The position numbers and the translations under genes are program-made. The notes under the pieces were generated by a model, which was given only the letters and a program-made list of their open reading frames with translations, had not been told where the DNA came from and searched no databases. Positions 19,123 to 28,500 of a DNA stretch of 64,000 bases are shown one piece after another; within the stretch, counting starts at the first letter, position 1; each line of letters opens with the position of its first letter. The stretch lies in the NCBI GenBank assembly GCA_963702995.1, contig OY969783.1, positions 5,518,001-5,582,000 on the forward strand, read 5' to 3'. Source of the DNA: MFD04580-c1 sp963702995. GTDB lineage: Bacteria; Planctomycetota; Phycisphaerae; Tepidisphaerales; Tepidisphaeraceae.

Positions 19123-19599
19123 ATGCATCGCGTTGACGTTGTGATCGGAGTTATCGTCCGCGGCGGCCGCCTCCTGATCAGCCGCCGCAAAGCCGGCGGC
19201 CCCCTCGGCGGCTTCTGGGAATTCCCCGGCGGCAAGCGCGACATCGGCGAAACCCTCGACCAGTGCCTGGCGCGGGAACTGGCGGAGGAACTGGCCGTCG
19301 CCGTCACTCCATACGATGCCTTGCCTTCCCTCGACTACGACTATCCGACGGCCCTGATCCGGCTGCATCCGTACCTTTGCACGCTGACCGACGGGGAACC
19401 AAAGCCGCTCGCCAGTGAGGAGCTCCGCTGGGTCACGCTTGATGAGCTGGCGACCTACCCATTCCCGCCGGCCAACGACCGGCTGCTGCACGCCGTCACC
19501 CTCCGACTTCGACCTCCGCACGCGGAGCCCAGCCGCTCGCCTGCGCTCGCGCCCGATCCCTCAGCTCTGGACGTTGATTTCCCCGGAGTCGAACGATAA
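19123..19599 (+). CDS. NUDIX hydrolase, MutT-like
   Basis: 158 residues from ATG 19123 (MHRVDVVIGVIVRGGRLLIS). The NUDIX box is complete: GGKRDIGETLDQC followed by LARELAEELAV, matching GX5EX7REUXEEXGU. The preceding GGFWEFPGG is characteristic of MutT-type 8-oxo-dGTP diphosphatases, which remove oxidised nucleotides. The C-terminal LRWVTLDELATYPFPPANDR also fits MutT. The last 30 residues are a Pro-rich extension. The substrate assignment is from family resemblance only. A tRNA gene follows 52 bases downstream. Confidence 0.88.
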   Translation: MHRVDVVIGVIVRGGRLLISRRKAGGPLGGFWEFPGGKRDIGETLDQCLARELAEELAVAVTPYDALPSLDYDYPTALIRLHPYLCTLTDGEPKPLASEELRWVTLDELATYPFPPANDRLLHAVTLRLRPPHAEPSRSPALAPDPSALDVDFPGVER

Positions 19600-19651
19600 G
19601 CTTTGCCGATACGGATCACGTCCCCACCCTGGGACGCGATCAGATGTGCCA

Positions 19652-19726
19652 GGGCGATTAGCTCAGCTGGCTAGCAGCGCACGGATCACACCCGTGAGGT
19701 CGGGGGTTCGAGCCCCTCATCGCCCA
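19652..19726 (+). tRNA. tRNA-Val (anticodon CAC)
   Basis: The acceptor stem GGGCGAT/ATCGCCC, anticodon stem-loop cacgg-atcacac-ccgtg (anticodon CAC, valine codon GUG) and T-arm cgggg-gttcgag-cccct are all clear, with discriminator A and no encoded CCA. The D-arm reads gctcagctggctagcagcgc; a normal D-stem needs gagc where gcagc is seen, so there is one apparent extra C, matching the indel pattern elsewhere in the window. Confidence 0.93.
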
Positions 19727-19923
19727 CTCTTCTCCCATAGCGGCCGCGTAAGCGCCTCCGGTTTGGTCCGTCCAAGTTCCTGGGCTTACGTCGCGGGTTA
19801 ACCTCCCCTCAAGCATCCCATCACTCCAACCGACAACAGGATTGTTCAAAGTTGTCGATTGCCTCGTCCGCCCCTGATCCCCGCTGATCCGACGGCACGG
19901 CCTATGCTCCTGCGACCACCGAG

Positions 19924-21261
19924 ATGAATTCGCCCTCCCGACATGTCGTTAATGTGATCGAACGAAAGCAGCCGCACGCCCCGATTCGATCGGCCTCCTC
20001 TCGGACGCCCTCCGGAAGTTGGCAGAGTAAGACCCACCTCCAGCCGGCCCCCTCGGCCGACTTCGTCACGCGACCCGCTCCGGCGGCCGCTCACGCTTCG
20101 GTGATGAGCGCAGCGCACGCCAGCCGCGGCTCATCCGCGCTGCAGATCGCGTCGGTCACGCCGGATTACCTTCGCCGCAAGGCCTACTGGGTGCGCGTCT
20201 TCGCGGACGCCCGCGTCCTCCAATGGTCGAACCTGAGCCTGCTCGGCGCATGGGCCTGCCTTCCCGTGGTGACGGCGTGGATCGTTTTCGGCGTGATCCG
20301 CGGGCACAGCTCGGCGGCCGTCTACGCCGTTGCCGGCGCCGTCACCGCCAGCTTCGGCGCCTTCCAAAACCTGGGCGGCGGCCGCCTTCGATCGATGACG
20401 CTCCTGCTCGTCGGCATCGCGCTGACGACGGCCATCGGCTCGCTCGGCCGCTATGCCGGGTGGCCCGTCTCGGTCGCGCTGGCGACAGTCGCTGGCTTCG
20501 GCTTCGGGGCCATGACCATGCTCGGCTATGCCGGCTGGTGGATCGGCCTGCAATGGATGATCGGGCTGCTCGTCTACGGCGCCCACCCCGGCGACCCGCC
20601 TCACGCCGTCAGGACCGGCCTCGCAGTCCTCGCGGGCGGCGCGACGCAGGTCTTGTTCCTTAGTCTCATCCGCCCCTTCACCGGCAGTTGGATCCGCCCC
20701 CAAGGCCAGCCGCCGCTCCAGGCACGCGGCCGGCTGGCCCCGGCGTTCGTCCAAAACATGCACCCGTCCACCGCTGCCGGCCGCTACGCCCTCCGCGCAG
20801 CGGCCGCCATGCTCCTGACCACCGTCCTGGAGCATCTTCTGTCGAGCCCCAACGGCTATTGGGCCCCGATGACGGCCGCCATCCTCATCAAGCCTGACTT
20901 CCACGAGGCGACGCTCCGCGCCGTCAACCGCCTCTGCGGCACCCTGGCCGGGGCAGTCCTGGTCACCGCCGTCATCGCCGCCTTCCGCCCGCCGCCGCCG
21001 GTGCTCAGCCTTCTCCTCCTGGGCGCCATCGGCGCCTGCTTTGCTTTGCAGCGCGTGAACTACGCCTTATTCACCGCATCGATCACGTCCTACGTCGTCC
21101 TGCTCTTCTCCCTGATGGGCCTCCCCGAGCCTGTCATCGCCGAGCGGAGAATGTTCGAAACCCTCCTTGGCGCCGCGGTGGCGCTGGTCGTCTCGCTGGT
21201 CCCCATCGACCGGGACGAAACGCACGACGGACCGCCCATTCGGCCCGGCCCCCGTGCCTGA
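19924..21261 (+). CDS. FUSC-family integral membrane protein
   Basis: 445 residues. After a long hydrophilic N-terminus (about 85 residues; the start may be internal, e.g. near 20104), there are two hydrophobic blocks of about 4-6 helices each: LLGAWACLPVVTAWIVFGV through LVYG, and a second from AAAAMLLTTVLEHLL to ALVVSLVP. The second block has the FUSC-type signature NGYWAPMTAAILIKPDF followed by RAVNRLCGTLAGA, as in YccS/AaeB-like fusaric acid resistance or aromatic acid efflux proteins. Transport substrate unknown. It is flanked by two tRNA genes on the same strand. Confidence 0.82.
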   Translation: MNSPSRHVVNVIERKQPHAPIRSASSRTPSGSWQSKTHLQPAPSADFVTRPAPAAAHASVMSAAHASRGSSALQIASVTPDYLRRKAYWVRVFADARVLQWSNLSLLGAWACLPVVTAWIVFGVIRGHSSAAVYAVAGAVTASFGAFQNLGGGRLRSMTLLLVGIALTTAIGSLGRYAGWPVSVALATVAGFGFGAMTMLGYAGWWIGLQWMIGLLVYGAHPGDPPHAVRTGLAVLAGGATQVLFLSLIRPFTGSWIRPQGQPPLQARGRLAPAFVQNMHPSTAAGRYALRAAAAMLLTTVLEHLLSSPNGYWAPMTAAILIKPDFHEATLRAVNRLCGTLAGAVLVTAVIAAFRPPPPVLSLLLLGAIGACFALQRVNYALFTASITSYVVLLFSLMGLPEPVIAERRMFETLLGAAVALVVSLVPIDRDETHDGPPIRPGPRA

Positions 21262-21340
21262 CCCCCGCGGCCGCCCAAGTTCGGCACACCCCTCCATTGA
21301 CGCCCCGAATGCGTTCCGTTATTTCATCCCCTCCACCCGT

Positions 21341-21427
21341 GGAGAGGTGGCAGAGTGGTTGAATGCGCCGGTTTCGAAAACCGGTCTGCCCGAAAGGGTA
21401 GCGGGAGTTCGAATCTCCCCCTCTCCG
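21341..21427 (+). tRNA. tRNA-Ser (anticodon CGA)
   Basis: An 87-nt class II tRNA. The acceptor is GGAGAGG/CCTCTCC, the anticodon arm ccggt-ttcgaaa-accgg (anticodon CGA), with a long variable arm (ctgcccgaaagggtagc) and T-arm gggag-ttcgaat-ctccc, then discriminator G. No CCA is encoded. It is complete, with no visible indel. Confidence 0.95.
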
Positions 21428-21431
21428 TTGA

Positions 21432-21938
21432 ATGAGGTTCATCAGGTCCAAACGGCGTTTAGACGCTAGGTATTCCCGGATTGGGCCGGTCTTCTACAGT
21501 GACCACGTTGTGGGCGTACTGGACGGCGAGTACGTTGTCGGATCCGTCAACCGAAACGAAATCACCGCGATCCGTCAACAAACCCGCACCTCATTCAAGC
21601 ACCCGATCCTGGGATCGATCTTCGGGGTTTTCTCTGTCGCGGCGTCCTTTCTCTTGTTGCGGGCAGATCCGATTGTCGGTGTGCCCGCACTTTTCATCGG
21701 CCTGTACATCCTGTGGGGGGTGGTCCGCCGAAGGAGCGAGCCGTGGATCGTCTTCCGCTTGACGCGGTACGCGTGGGCGTTCCCACTCCCCAAGCCGCTC
21801 GGCGACGAAGAGATCGCGAAACTTGCGGCACTGCTCCCGGCCGCCGAACAACTGTTCGCGCCGGGCTACGACCCCAACCGCGGCCGCGGCTTTGACGTCC
21901 TGCCGACAAAGCCGTCATCGGGTGCGGATAATGTTTGA
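21432..21938 (+). CDS. small integral membrane protein, unknown
   Basis: 168 residues from ATG 21432, starting 4 bases after tRNA-Ser; the closeness makes the start slightly uncertain, and a downstream start is possible. Residues 1-50 are polar and beta-like (DHVVGVLDGEYVVGSVNRNE), two hydrophobic helices span about 55-95 (ILGSIFGVFSVAASFLLLRA and VGVPALFIGLYILWGVV), and the rest is soluble. The DUF-like layout resembles small proteins of the DUF6232 kind, but I cannot confirm it. No function assigned. Confidence 0.5.
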   Translation: MRFIRSKRRLDARYSRIGPVFYSDHVVGVLDGEYVVGSVNRNEITAIRQQTRTSFKHPILGSIFGVFSVAASFLLLRADPIVGVPALFIGLYILWGVVRRRSEPWIVFRLTRYAWAFPLPKPLGDEEIAKLAALLPAAEQLFAPGYDPNRGRGFDVLPTKPSSGADNV

Positions 21939-22451
21939 CGCCTCGACTTTCGCCAGATGGGATCGGTGCTTGGCCTGGCAGGCGGCGGATCCGAACACGG
22001 GATAGTCTCGGGTCGCATCTGCCTTCACGGGCCCAGACGACGGCCGCCCTGAAAGGGAGTGAAGGCGGACGCGAATTGAGACTGTCAGACTGTCGGACAG
22101 TCTCAATTGAATGGTAGACGATCGCGGTCGTGGGGCGTTGCCGATGGCGATCTGCCGGTGTAGCCGCCGGCAGAGTTGCTTCGATGGGTCAACGAGCCGC
22201 AGACCGGCGGAGTTGGCGACCCTGCGCACGTCCGTGGCCAAGGGCCGCCCCTCGATAAGGCGGCATGGTTGTAGGGGGTCATTGCGCGGTTGGGGCTTGA
22301 ACCCACCAGCGGGAGAGAGGGCGGCCGGGAAGTAGCGTGTGAACGCTCACTCGACTTGACGCTATCCCCTTTTACGACGCCCCTTTCCAATCAATGATTT
22401 CATTGAAGGAATAACCTTTCCGGGTTACAATGCCGAAGGAAAGGACGTCGC
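21939..22451. other. 513-bp intergenic region with a perfect inverted repeat
   Basis: No supported gene on either strand. The region marks a drop in GC relative to the left side. It holds a perfect 13-bp inverted repeat at 22074-22108 and a weaker gccggtgtagccgccggc palindrome near 22150. It forms the left edge of a small AT-richer patch reaching about 23.9 kb. Confidence 0.45.
22074..22108. promoter_or_regulatory. perfect 13-bp inverted repeat (aattgagactgtc ... gacagtctcaatt)
   Basis: The arms aattgagactgtc and gacagtctcaatt are exact complements separated by agactgtcg. The internal AGACTGTC-G-GACAGTCT is also palindromic, so alternative pairings exist. The motif AGACTGTCG also forms the ends of the small element nested at 63320-63412. 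It may be an operator, a terminator or an element remnant. Confidence 0.45.
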
Positions 22452-22820
22452 GTGGATGCTTCAAAAGCCGATCGATTCGCGACGTTCTTGGATCGGTTAG
22501 AGAACGCCAGACCTGCGAGCACGCATGACGAAGCATTCGGCCTGATCGCGACCCTCTTGAACGCTGTTGAGGATGAGATGACTTCGATTCCGTTCAATGC
22601 TGCGACTTGGCAGACGGACGGCCGCATGTACCCGCCGCAAGATGATGCGGTTCGAGATGTGCCTAGGTTTCCAGGGGTGAAACGGTATCGAAGTCGTGGG
22701 CATAACACGTTCATCGGTGGGAACGGTGCGATCGAGATTGCTATTCCGCCGCCTGCTGACGGCGGACAGACGAAGTTTTCGAAGGACGGCGCAGACGGAA
22801 AGCCTGTCCAGCGTCAGTAG
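22452..22820 (+). CDS. hypothetical protein, partner of an XRE regulator
   Basis: 122 residues from GTG 22452. The N-terminal half is helical (MDASKADRFATFLDRLENAR...AFGLIATLLNAVEDEM); the second half is Pro/Gly-rich with possible beta strands (RMYPPQDDAVRDVPRFPGVK). No family recognised. It lies 56 bases upstream of the XRE-family gene on the same strand, and the two resemble a toxin-antitoxin-like or regulator-effector pair, but this is inference from the arrangement only. The local GC is lower than surrounding genes. Confidence 0.5.
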   Translation: MDASKADRFATFLDRLENARPASTHDEAFGLIATLLNAVEDEMTSIPFNAATWQTDGRMYPPQDDAVRDVPRFPGVKRYRSRGHNTFIGGNGAIEIAIPPPADGGQTKFSKDGADGKPVQRQ

Positions 22821-22876
22821 ATGGTTAGGGCCCCATCCGCTCGGCCCGCTGGGCGTCGCGCGAAAGGACGATCATC

Positions 22877-23473
22877 ATGACGGTTGCAACCTACCCGAAG
22901 CCTGTCGCAGCCATCGAGAAGAAGCTTCGCCGTCGCTTTCCTGAGGCGACGGTCGAGGTTGATCCGCCAGCCAAGCCGGATGGTGTTTGGTTCATCGACA
23001 TCAGTAGCGAGGGCCACACGATCGCCGCGCAATGGCAGAAGGGCCGCGGCTTCGGGCTCACAACCAATCCCAGCTCGGATGCTTACGGCGAGGGAGCACA
23101 TGAGGTCATTAAAGATGATGGCAGCGCGTATCGGCGAATCGTTTCGCTGCTGCTGGGTCGTTCCAACACGTCGCCGCCTGACGCGGTGCGACTCCGCGAG
23201 CTGCGTACTTGGCGGGGCATTTCTCAGATTGAATTAGCCAAGATGCTTAACGTTCAGCAGGCCGCCGTCTCGAAGTTCGAGGCGCGGACGGACAACATCC
23301 TTCTTAGCACGTTGGAGGCGGTCGTGTCAGCGATGGGAGGTACGCTTCGGGTCATTGCAAAATTCCCAGACGGGATCGAACGGGAACTGCGATTTGGTAG
23401 CGAACCCAATGCGATCGTCGATCGCCAGCCGAGTGCTGGCCGAACGCGAGCTCGGAGGGCCAGTGGTCGGTAG
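22877..23473 (+). CDS. XRE-family helix-turn-helix regulator with N-terminal domain
   Basis: 198 residues from ATG 22877, preceded by AAAGGACGA at a plausible distance. Residues 1-85 form an alpha/beta domain (KKLRRRFPEATVEVDPPAKP, then AAQWQKGRGFGLT) of unknown role. Residues about 108-155 are an HTH_3 DNA-binding domain: LRELRTWRGISQIELAKMLN, VQQAAVSKFEARTDN, LSTLEAVVSAMGG. The layout is typical of antitoxin-like XRE proteins. It is followed without a gap by a broken VOC-family gene (ATG two bases after the stop), so the cluster may be co-transcribed. Confidence 0.7.
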   Translation: MTVATYPKPVAAIEKKLRRRFPEATVEVDPPAKPDGVWFIDISSEGHTIAAQWQKGRGFGLTTNPSSDAYGEGAHEVIKDDGSAYRRIVSLLLGRSNTSPPDAVRLRELRTWRGISQIELAKMLNVQQAAVSKFEARTDNILLSTLEAVVSAMGGTLRVIAKFPDGIERELRFGSEPNAIVDRQPSAGRTRARRASGR

Positions 23474-23474
23474 T

Positions 23475-23822
23475 ATGCTGAACTTGCTGACGATTCGTTC
23501 GTCCGACATTGATCGAGCCGTTCAATTTTACGAAGCGCTCGGGCTTCGCTTCCAGAAGCACTCGCATGGGAACGGTCCCGAGCATTAATGCTCCGAAGAC
23601 GCGGGAGTAGCGTTCGAAATCTATCCGCTTGAGTTGAACAAGTTGCCGACGATCGACACCCGACTGGGCTTTTCGGTCACATCCGTTGACCTCGCGGCCG
23701 CCAAGCTCGCGGAGGTTGGCGCACGGATGATCGTAGTGCCAACTCACTCTGCCTGGGGGCGGCGGGCAGTGATGGCTGACTTCGACGGGCATCGCGTCGA
23801 GTTGACATCAAAAGCGACCTAA
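23475..23822 (+). pseudogene. VOC-family (glyoxalase/bleomycin resistance) protein with in-frame TAA
   Basis: The same frame runs 23475-23822 but has TAA at 23586-23588: RFQKHSHGNGPEH, stop, CSEDAGVAFEIYP. A Tyr or Phe is normal at that place in this family (GPEH[YF]), so TAT or TAC would restore a 115-residue single-domain VOC protein. N-terminal LLTIRSSDIDRAVQFYEALG and C-terminal MADFDGHRVELTSK are well preserved. It overlaps or abuts the XRE gene upstream. It is either a genuine nonsense mutation or a single base error; unlike the other breaks in the window this is not a length change. Confidence 0.7.
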
Positions 23823-23993
23823 TCCCGGTTCGATAGCAGTCTGAAACGCGCTGGAAGGCGGCCGCGAGGTATCGGGCGATCTCATCCATCCTTGGGTGGG
23901 CATCATGTATATTGCCGCTGAAGGCTGTTGATGATGATGGGCGCGCCCGTTCTCGTAGCGCGGTCGATTTCACCATGCTTTTTCGAGGCTTTG

Positions 23994-25008
23994 ATGCGAC
24001 GTGCGATTGCGATGACGGTGGTGTGTCTTTTTTCGCTTTTAGCATCCGGTGGCGAGCCGCAGCTGACGGAACAGCCGCCGCGGGTCGTCTCGTCGCTGGC
24101 GTTTGAGTCGCTGCTGCATCCGAACTGCTCCCACTGCGTCATTGAGGATGCACGCCGCTCAACCGAATTGCGCGGACGACCGGGTGGTTTGCTGGATTGG
24201 GGTGGAGGCGGATGGCTACACCAACGACGGCGCGGTGCCGATCCGGTTCTTTCTTAATAAGTACCGAGTGCTGAGCGACGGATGGGGCGTGTTCGTCCAT
24301 GACCCGGATGCCGGCTACACGCGCGCGTTTATGCCCGACGGCGATGAGTTCCACTTCCACGGCTGGCGAAACGGGGTGACCGTCATGCGGGGAAAGGACG
24401 GCACGTTGTACTCGGGGCTGACCGGTATCGCGTTCGACGGGCCGAAGAAGGGCGCCCGACTGCGGCCGGAGGCCGCGTTGGTGACCGATTGGGGCTTCTG
24501 GCGTAAGCGATACCCCGCGTCTGTGGCCTACATGATGTACGACAAGTACAAGCCACTGGAGTCGCCGGCCGACCCAAATCGCGAATCGTTGTCCAGCCGC
24601 GGCGTCGTTGATCCGCGGCTCCCCTCCGATGCGGAGGTGCTGGGCGTCTGGGACGGGAAGAACGCACGGGCGTACCCCATCGATACGCTGGCCAAGGTGG
24701 GAGTCATCCACGACCAGGTGGAGGGCGGCTTGCCGCGGATCGTACTCTGGTACTCGGCGACCCGGACGGCGGCCGCCTTTCACCAGCCGTGGGGAACGTC
24801 TGGCATCAAGGGCGATGCGGGTTGGGTCTTCAGTCTCGACCCGCTGGCCGAGGCGGCCCCGTTCGTCGATCAGCGCGTCAAACTCCACTGGGATATCACT
24901 GGCCGCGCTGAAGGTGGAGGGCCAAAGCTCGTCTGGATGGATAGCGTCCAGGTGAAGTGGTTCGCCTGGTCGGCAGAGCACCCGGCGACGAGCATCTATG
25001 GCAGGTGA
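23994..25008 (+). CDS. DUF3179 exported protein (one frameshift)
   Basis: About 338 residues. ATG 23994 starts a signal peptide (MRRAIAMTVVCLFSLLASGG). Before the shift, HPNCSHCVIED has a paired-Cys motif; the frame changes at about 24150-24175, where the repeat gcgcgg could have lost two bases, and resumes as DDRVVCWIGVEADGYTNDGA. The remainder includes VLGVWDGKNARAYPIDTLAK and IVLWYSATRTAAAF, typical of DUF3179 proteins of unknown function, often secreted or lipoprotein-like in Planctomycetota. The stop is at 25006. Repeats fill the downstream gap. Confidence 0.75.
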
Positions 25009-25096
25009 TGGCGCCGTCGGGTCGGCGACAACGCTGCGCGCGGAACGAAGTTCGCCCCGCACTGCATCGCTGTACCGTGTGCGGCACATTGAAGAG

Positions 25097-25220
25097 AAAT
25101 CCGAAGCACGAAATCCGAAGGAATGTACAAGGGGGAAAGGGAGAAACCGGACGAAGGCGGCCGCAACGATTTCTTCTTTCGCCCTATTTGCGTTTCCTTT
25201 AGATTTCGGGCTTCGGATTT
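25097..25220. repeat. AAATCCGAAGCACG inverted-repeat element, copy 2
   Basis: The left arm aaatccgaagcacgaaatc pairs with the right arm gatttcgggcttcggattt with one mismatch, enclosing about 85 bases. The left end repeats exactly the 24-bp word at 10117-10140. The whole element is a long hairpin of a family seen widely in related genomes. Confidence 0.65.
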
Positions 25221-25350
25221 TGCCTGCTTGATGGCTGTGTCGTTGAATGAGCGATGAAGTGTCAGCGACATCGCAGGCGGACCAGCATTCGTCAGACAAA
25301 GCCGCCGTGTTCTAAAACGTGGACGCTCGGAGCATGGCCGAGTCAGGGGA

Positions 25351-25485
25351 AGCCACGGATTGCGCGGATTCCACGGATGAGAAGTGGATGAAGGACGACG
25401 GCCGAGGGCTAAAGGCTGAACGAAACCGCGGCTTCTTCTCCTTAGCCTTCTCTGTTTCCGTGAAATCCGTGCAATCCGTGGCTTA
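25351..25485. repeat. AGCCACGGATTGCGCGGATT inverted-repeat element
   Basis: The left arm agccacggattgcgcggatt (then ccacggatg) and right arm gaaatccgtgcaatccgtgg (then ctt) are near-perfect complements about 75 bases apart. The AAGCCACGGATT...CACGGAT word is a common intergenic repeat in several GC-rich environmental phyla. No gene lies inside. Confidence 0.65.
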
Positions 25486-25576
25486 AGCTTTTGAGCGTCT
25501 TTAGGCCGTTCAAGGGAGTCATTCCCTTCCCTGCCCCGGCCGGCCCCGGCGATCGAACGAGCGAGCCCGGCCGTTG

Positions 25577-28500
25577 CTATACCGCGTCCCCTCGCGCCTG
25601 GGCGGCCGCGATTTGTTCGATGCGGTCGCGGGGGACGGGGGTGGGGCGGATGAGGCACATATGGCCGCGAATGTCGCGGATCTCGGTTTCGATGCCCATC
25701 ACGAACTGGCCTTTCCCTTTCTTCGCCAAGCGGTCGGCGGCGTCGTTGAGGCGGGGGCGGAGCTTGTCGCGGGCGCGGGAGGTCGTGAGTTTGCCGGCGA
25801 AGACGGTGGTGACGTTGTCCAAAGCGCGATAGTCGAAGTCGCCGGCGTTTTGCGTCGCCAGCATAATGCCCACCCCGGCGGCCCGACCCCGGCGAATGAG
25901 GTTGTCCAAGCCGGGTTTCGTCGCCGGCTTGCTGACGGCGGGGATGTATTGGTCGGCCTCGTCGAACATAAGCACCGCCTGGAGCCGGCCGCCGGGAGAA
26001 GGAGAGTCGGCGATGTAGCGGCCGGCGGCCGCCAGGAACTGGGCGACCCAGATCAGTCCCGAATCGCCGTCCAGGAATTGGGTGCTGATGATGTTCAGCC
26101 GCGTCTTGCCGCCGGCGGGGGCGAGCATCGTCGGCAGGTCAAGCTTTTCCCCCACGTCGCTGAAGAGGCGGCCGTGGGCGACTCGCCGCTCGTTCAGCTT
26201 GCGGCCGACCTCCTCGCAATGCTTCTCCGTGTGCGCTGGAAGCAGATCGAGCAGGTCCGGCGGGGGCGTCAGCAACAGGCGTTCGAGGTCGTCGAGCGTT
26301 CGTTGCGTGTCGGCGGCGCAGAGGAGCTCGATGGACCGGGCCAGCACCGTGGTGAACATGTCGGCCCGCGCCGCGGAGGGGCCGCAGACGTCGCACAGGA
26401 TGACGGCGGCCTGGCGGGCTTCCTCCTGCCGGCCCTCCGCTGGGCGTTTCGCCAGGCCGGCGGGGAGCAGCGGCAACACCAGCGGCCGCCCGGCAGGCGC
26501 GCCGGGGGTGTAAAGGTGAACGCCGATCTTCTCGCGCAGCGCCGGGCGCCGCCGGTCTTCGTCGGGGGCGCCGGTCTTTTCCCGCCATGACTCCTCGACC
26601 GCGTAGGAGGCGAGATCGCCCTTGCGATCAAACAGGGCGACATTGACGCCGCGCTCCAGAAGCATTTCGAGGATGGTCAGGGCGAGGACGGTCTTGCCGC
26701 TGCCGTTGGCGCCAAAGATGGCCGTGTGGCGCGTGAGAATTTGCGGGTCGAGCGTGACGTCGGCGGGGTTGAAGCCTTCGGTCGTGCCGATGACGAATGG
26801 GCCGGCCGCCGGCGTTGCGGGCGGGAGCGAGAGCGGCGCTGGCGTCACGGGCGGGAGGAGGGGCGGCGGGGGAGTCGGCGGAGGCGTTGGGCGCGGCGGC
26901 GACGGAGGTGGCGTTGGGAAGGGGAGCGTGTCGTCTTTCGACCCTTCCGGGTACATCGCGCGCGGCTGCTCTGGAAGTGGGTCTGTTGGTTCTGCCGCCG
27001 TCCGGACACTGGGCTTCCTGGCGTCGGGTGTGCGAACGTCAGGCGTGCGAACGTCAGGTGTGCGAATGTCGGGTGTCCGAATTTCCGGACTGCGAACGTC
27101 TGGCTTCCGCAAGCCAGCGGCCGCGTCGATGACGGGCCGCGGTGGCGGCTGGACGATCTCGGAGAGCCCAGGAAGGCTCACGAGCGGCCCATCCGTTCGC
27201 CGCCAATCCCGAACGACATCCGGCGCATACTTCGCGGCTTCTGTGCCGAGGAACGTCTTCATCGCCTGCATCGTCTGCCAGGCCGGGGCGTCAACGACGG
27301 CGAAGCGGTCGCCCGCGGATCGCATCTGGTTGATCTTATCGATCGTGGCCCCCGTCCGCGGGAATTGAGTGCTGCGGAGGACGACGAGCGTTTGATCCGG
27401 GCCAATCCGCAATCCGGCGGCCGCGTTGATCTGTCTCATCAGGCCGCCGCCTTGCGCCCCCTTGTCGCAGAGGGCGACCAGCCGCGCCAACGCCGGTGTG
27501 CGCGGAAGCTGAACCTTCACAAACAGCGCGTCGCTCCCGCCGCTTGTCGGCGGCCTCGATACGGCGACTTTCGCGCCGGGCTCCAGTTCCGCGCTGGCGG
27601 CGTTCAGCGCCCACTCAAACAGGTCAAGCTGGGCGGCGTCGTCCTCGCTGATCGCATGCGCGCCGTTGGTTCGGTACTCGTTCCAGGCGATGCGCAGGCG
27701 GTCGGCGTCGGGGTGATCGACGGGACCGATCGGCGGCCGCTCGCCAGGCCAGGGGGGGATGGTCCCGACGTCCGCGCTCCGCAGCTTTTCCCAGAAGCGG
27801 TGGGCCTGCTGGAGCGTGGTTCGGATGTCCTGCCCCTTCAGCCGGGCGGGGACATCCTCCGGCATCGGGTAAACGGAGTCCGGCGGGTGGTGCTCCAGGC
27901 CCTCGCTTTCGTAGAGCCACTTCACCCGCCGCGAGATGACCTGCCGCAGCTCGAACTCCGTTCTGCTGGCGGTTAATCGGACGGGAGGTGGATCGTTCTC
28001 GATGCGGTGGCAATACGAGGCGATCAGGTGCGGCGCATGGGCGTCGTAGGCGGAGTCCAGGCAGCTCAGCAGCACCATGCAGCCGCTCACGTTCTCGATG
28101 ATCTCGCACGCCGTGCTCATGGCGTGAATGAACGGCTCGTGGTTCGTCCCGGTGATGTCGCTGGCTTCGATCTGGTCCACGCAGACGATCAGCGGGCCGC
28201 CGAGGCTGGCGAGGGTGACGCGGGCGAGCTGGGTCAGCAGGTTCATCGGGCCGCGGTCGCAGTTCTTCGGCATCGCGGCCAGCTTTTGCCAGTCGGCGTC
28301 GGCGAGTGGCACGCCGTTAAGAAAGCTGGCGACACGGCGCTGGATCGGCTTGCGCGTGCTCTGACGGTAGAGCAGGATCCGCAATGTGTTGAGGTCAACG
28401 CCGCCGAAGCGCGGGTGGCCGGCGGCGTCGATCGCCTCGGTCAGCGCATCGGCGGCGGCTGTCACCGCATCGGCCAGCGCGTTGTCGTCATCGGCTTCGC

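Larger units (their letters stand above)
25009..25576. other. 568-bp gene-free region holding two repeat elements
   Basis: No convincing coding sequence. Two different inverted-repeat elements are present in tandem, 25097-25220 and 25351-25485, described separately. The region separates the convergent DUF3179 gene and HerA-like operon ends. Confidence 0.6.

Noticed and set aside
23475..23822. possible recoding (TAA read-through) in the VOC gene
   Set aside because: TAA is not a known recoding codon in bacteria of this kind and no structure follows; mutation or base error is simpler.
25574..26590. 338-residue plus-strand frame opposite the HerA-like ATPase
   Set aside because: Shadow of a strongly conserved minus-strand ATPase domain; no motif of its own.
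27021..27110. possible CRISPR-like array
   Set aside because: 15-bp units without spacers, in frame with a coding sequence; a coding tandem repeat fits fully.
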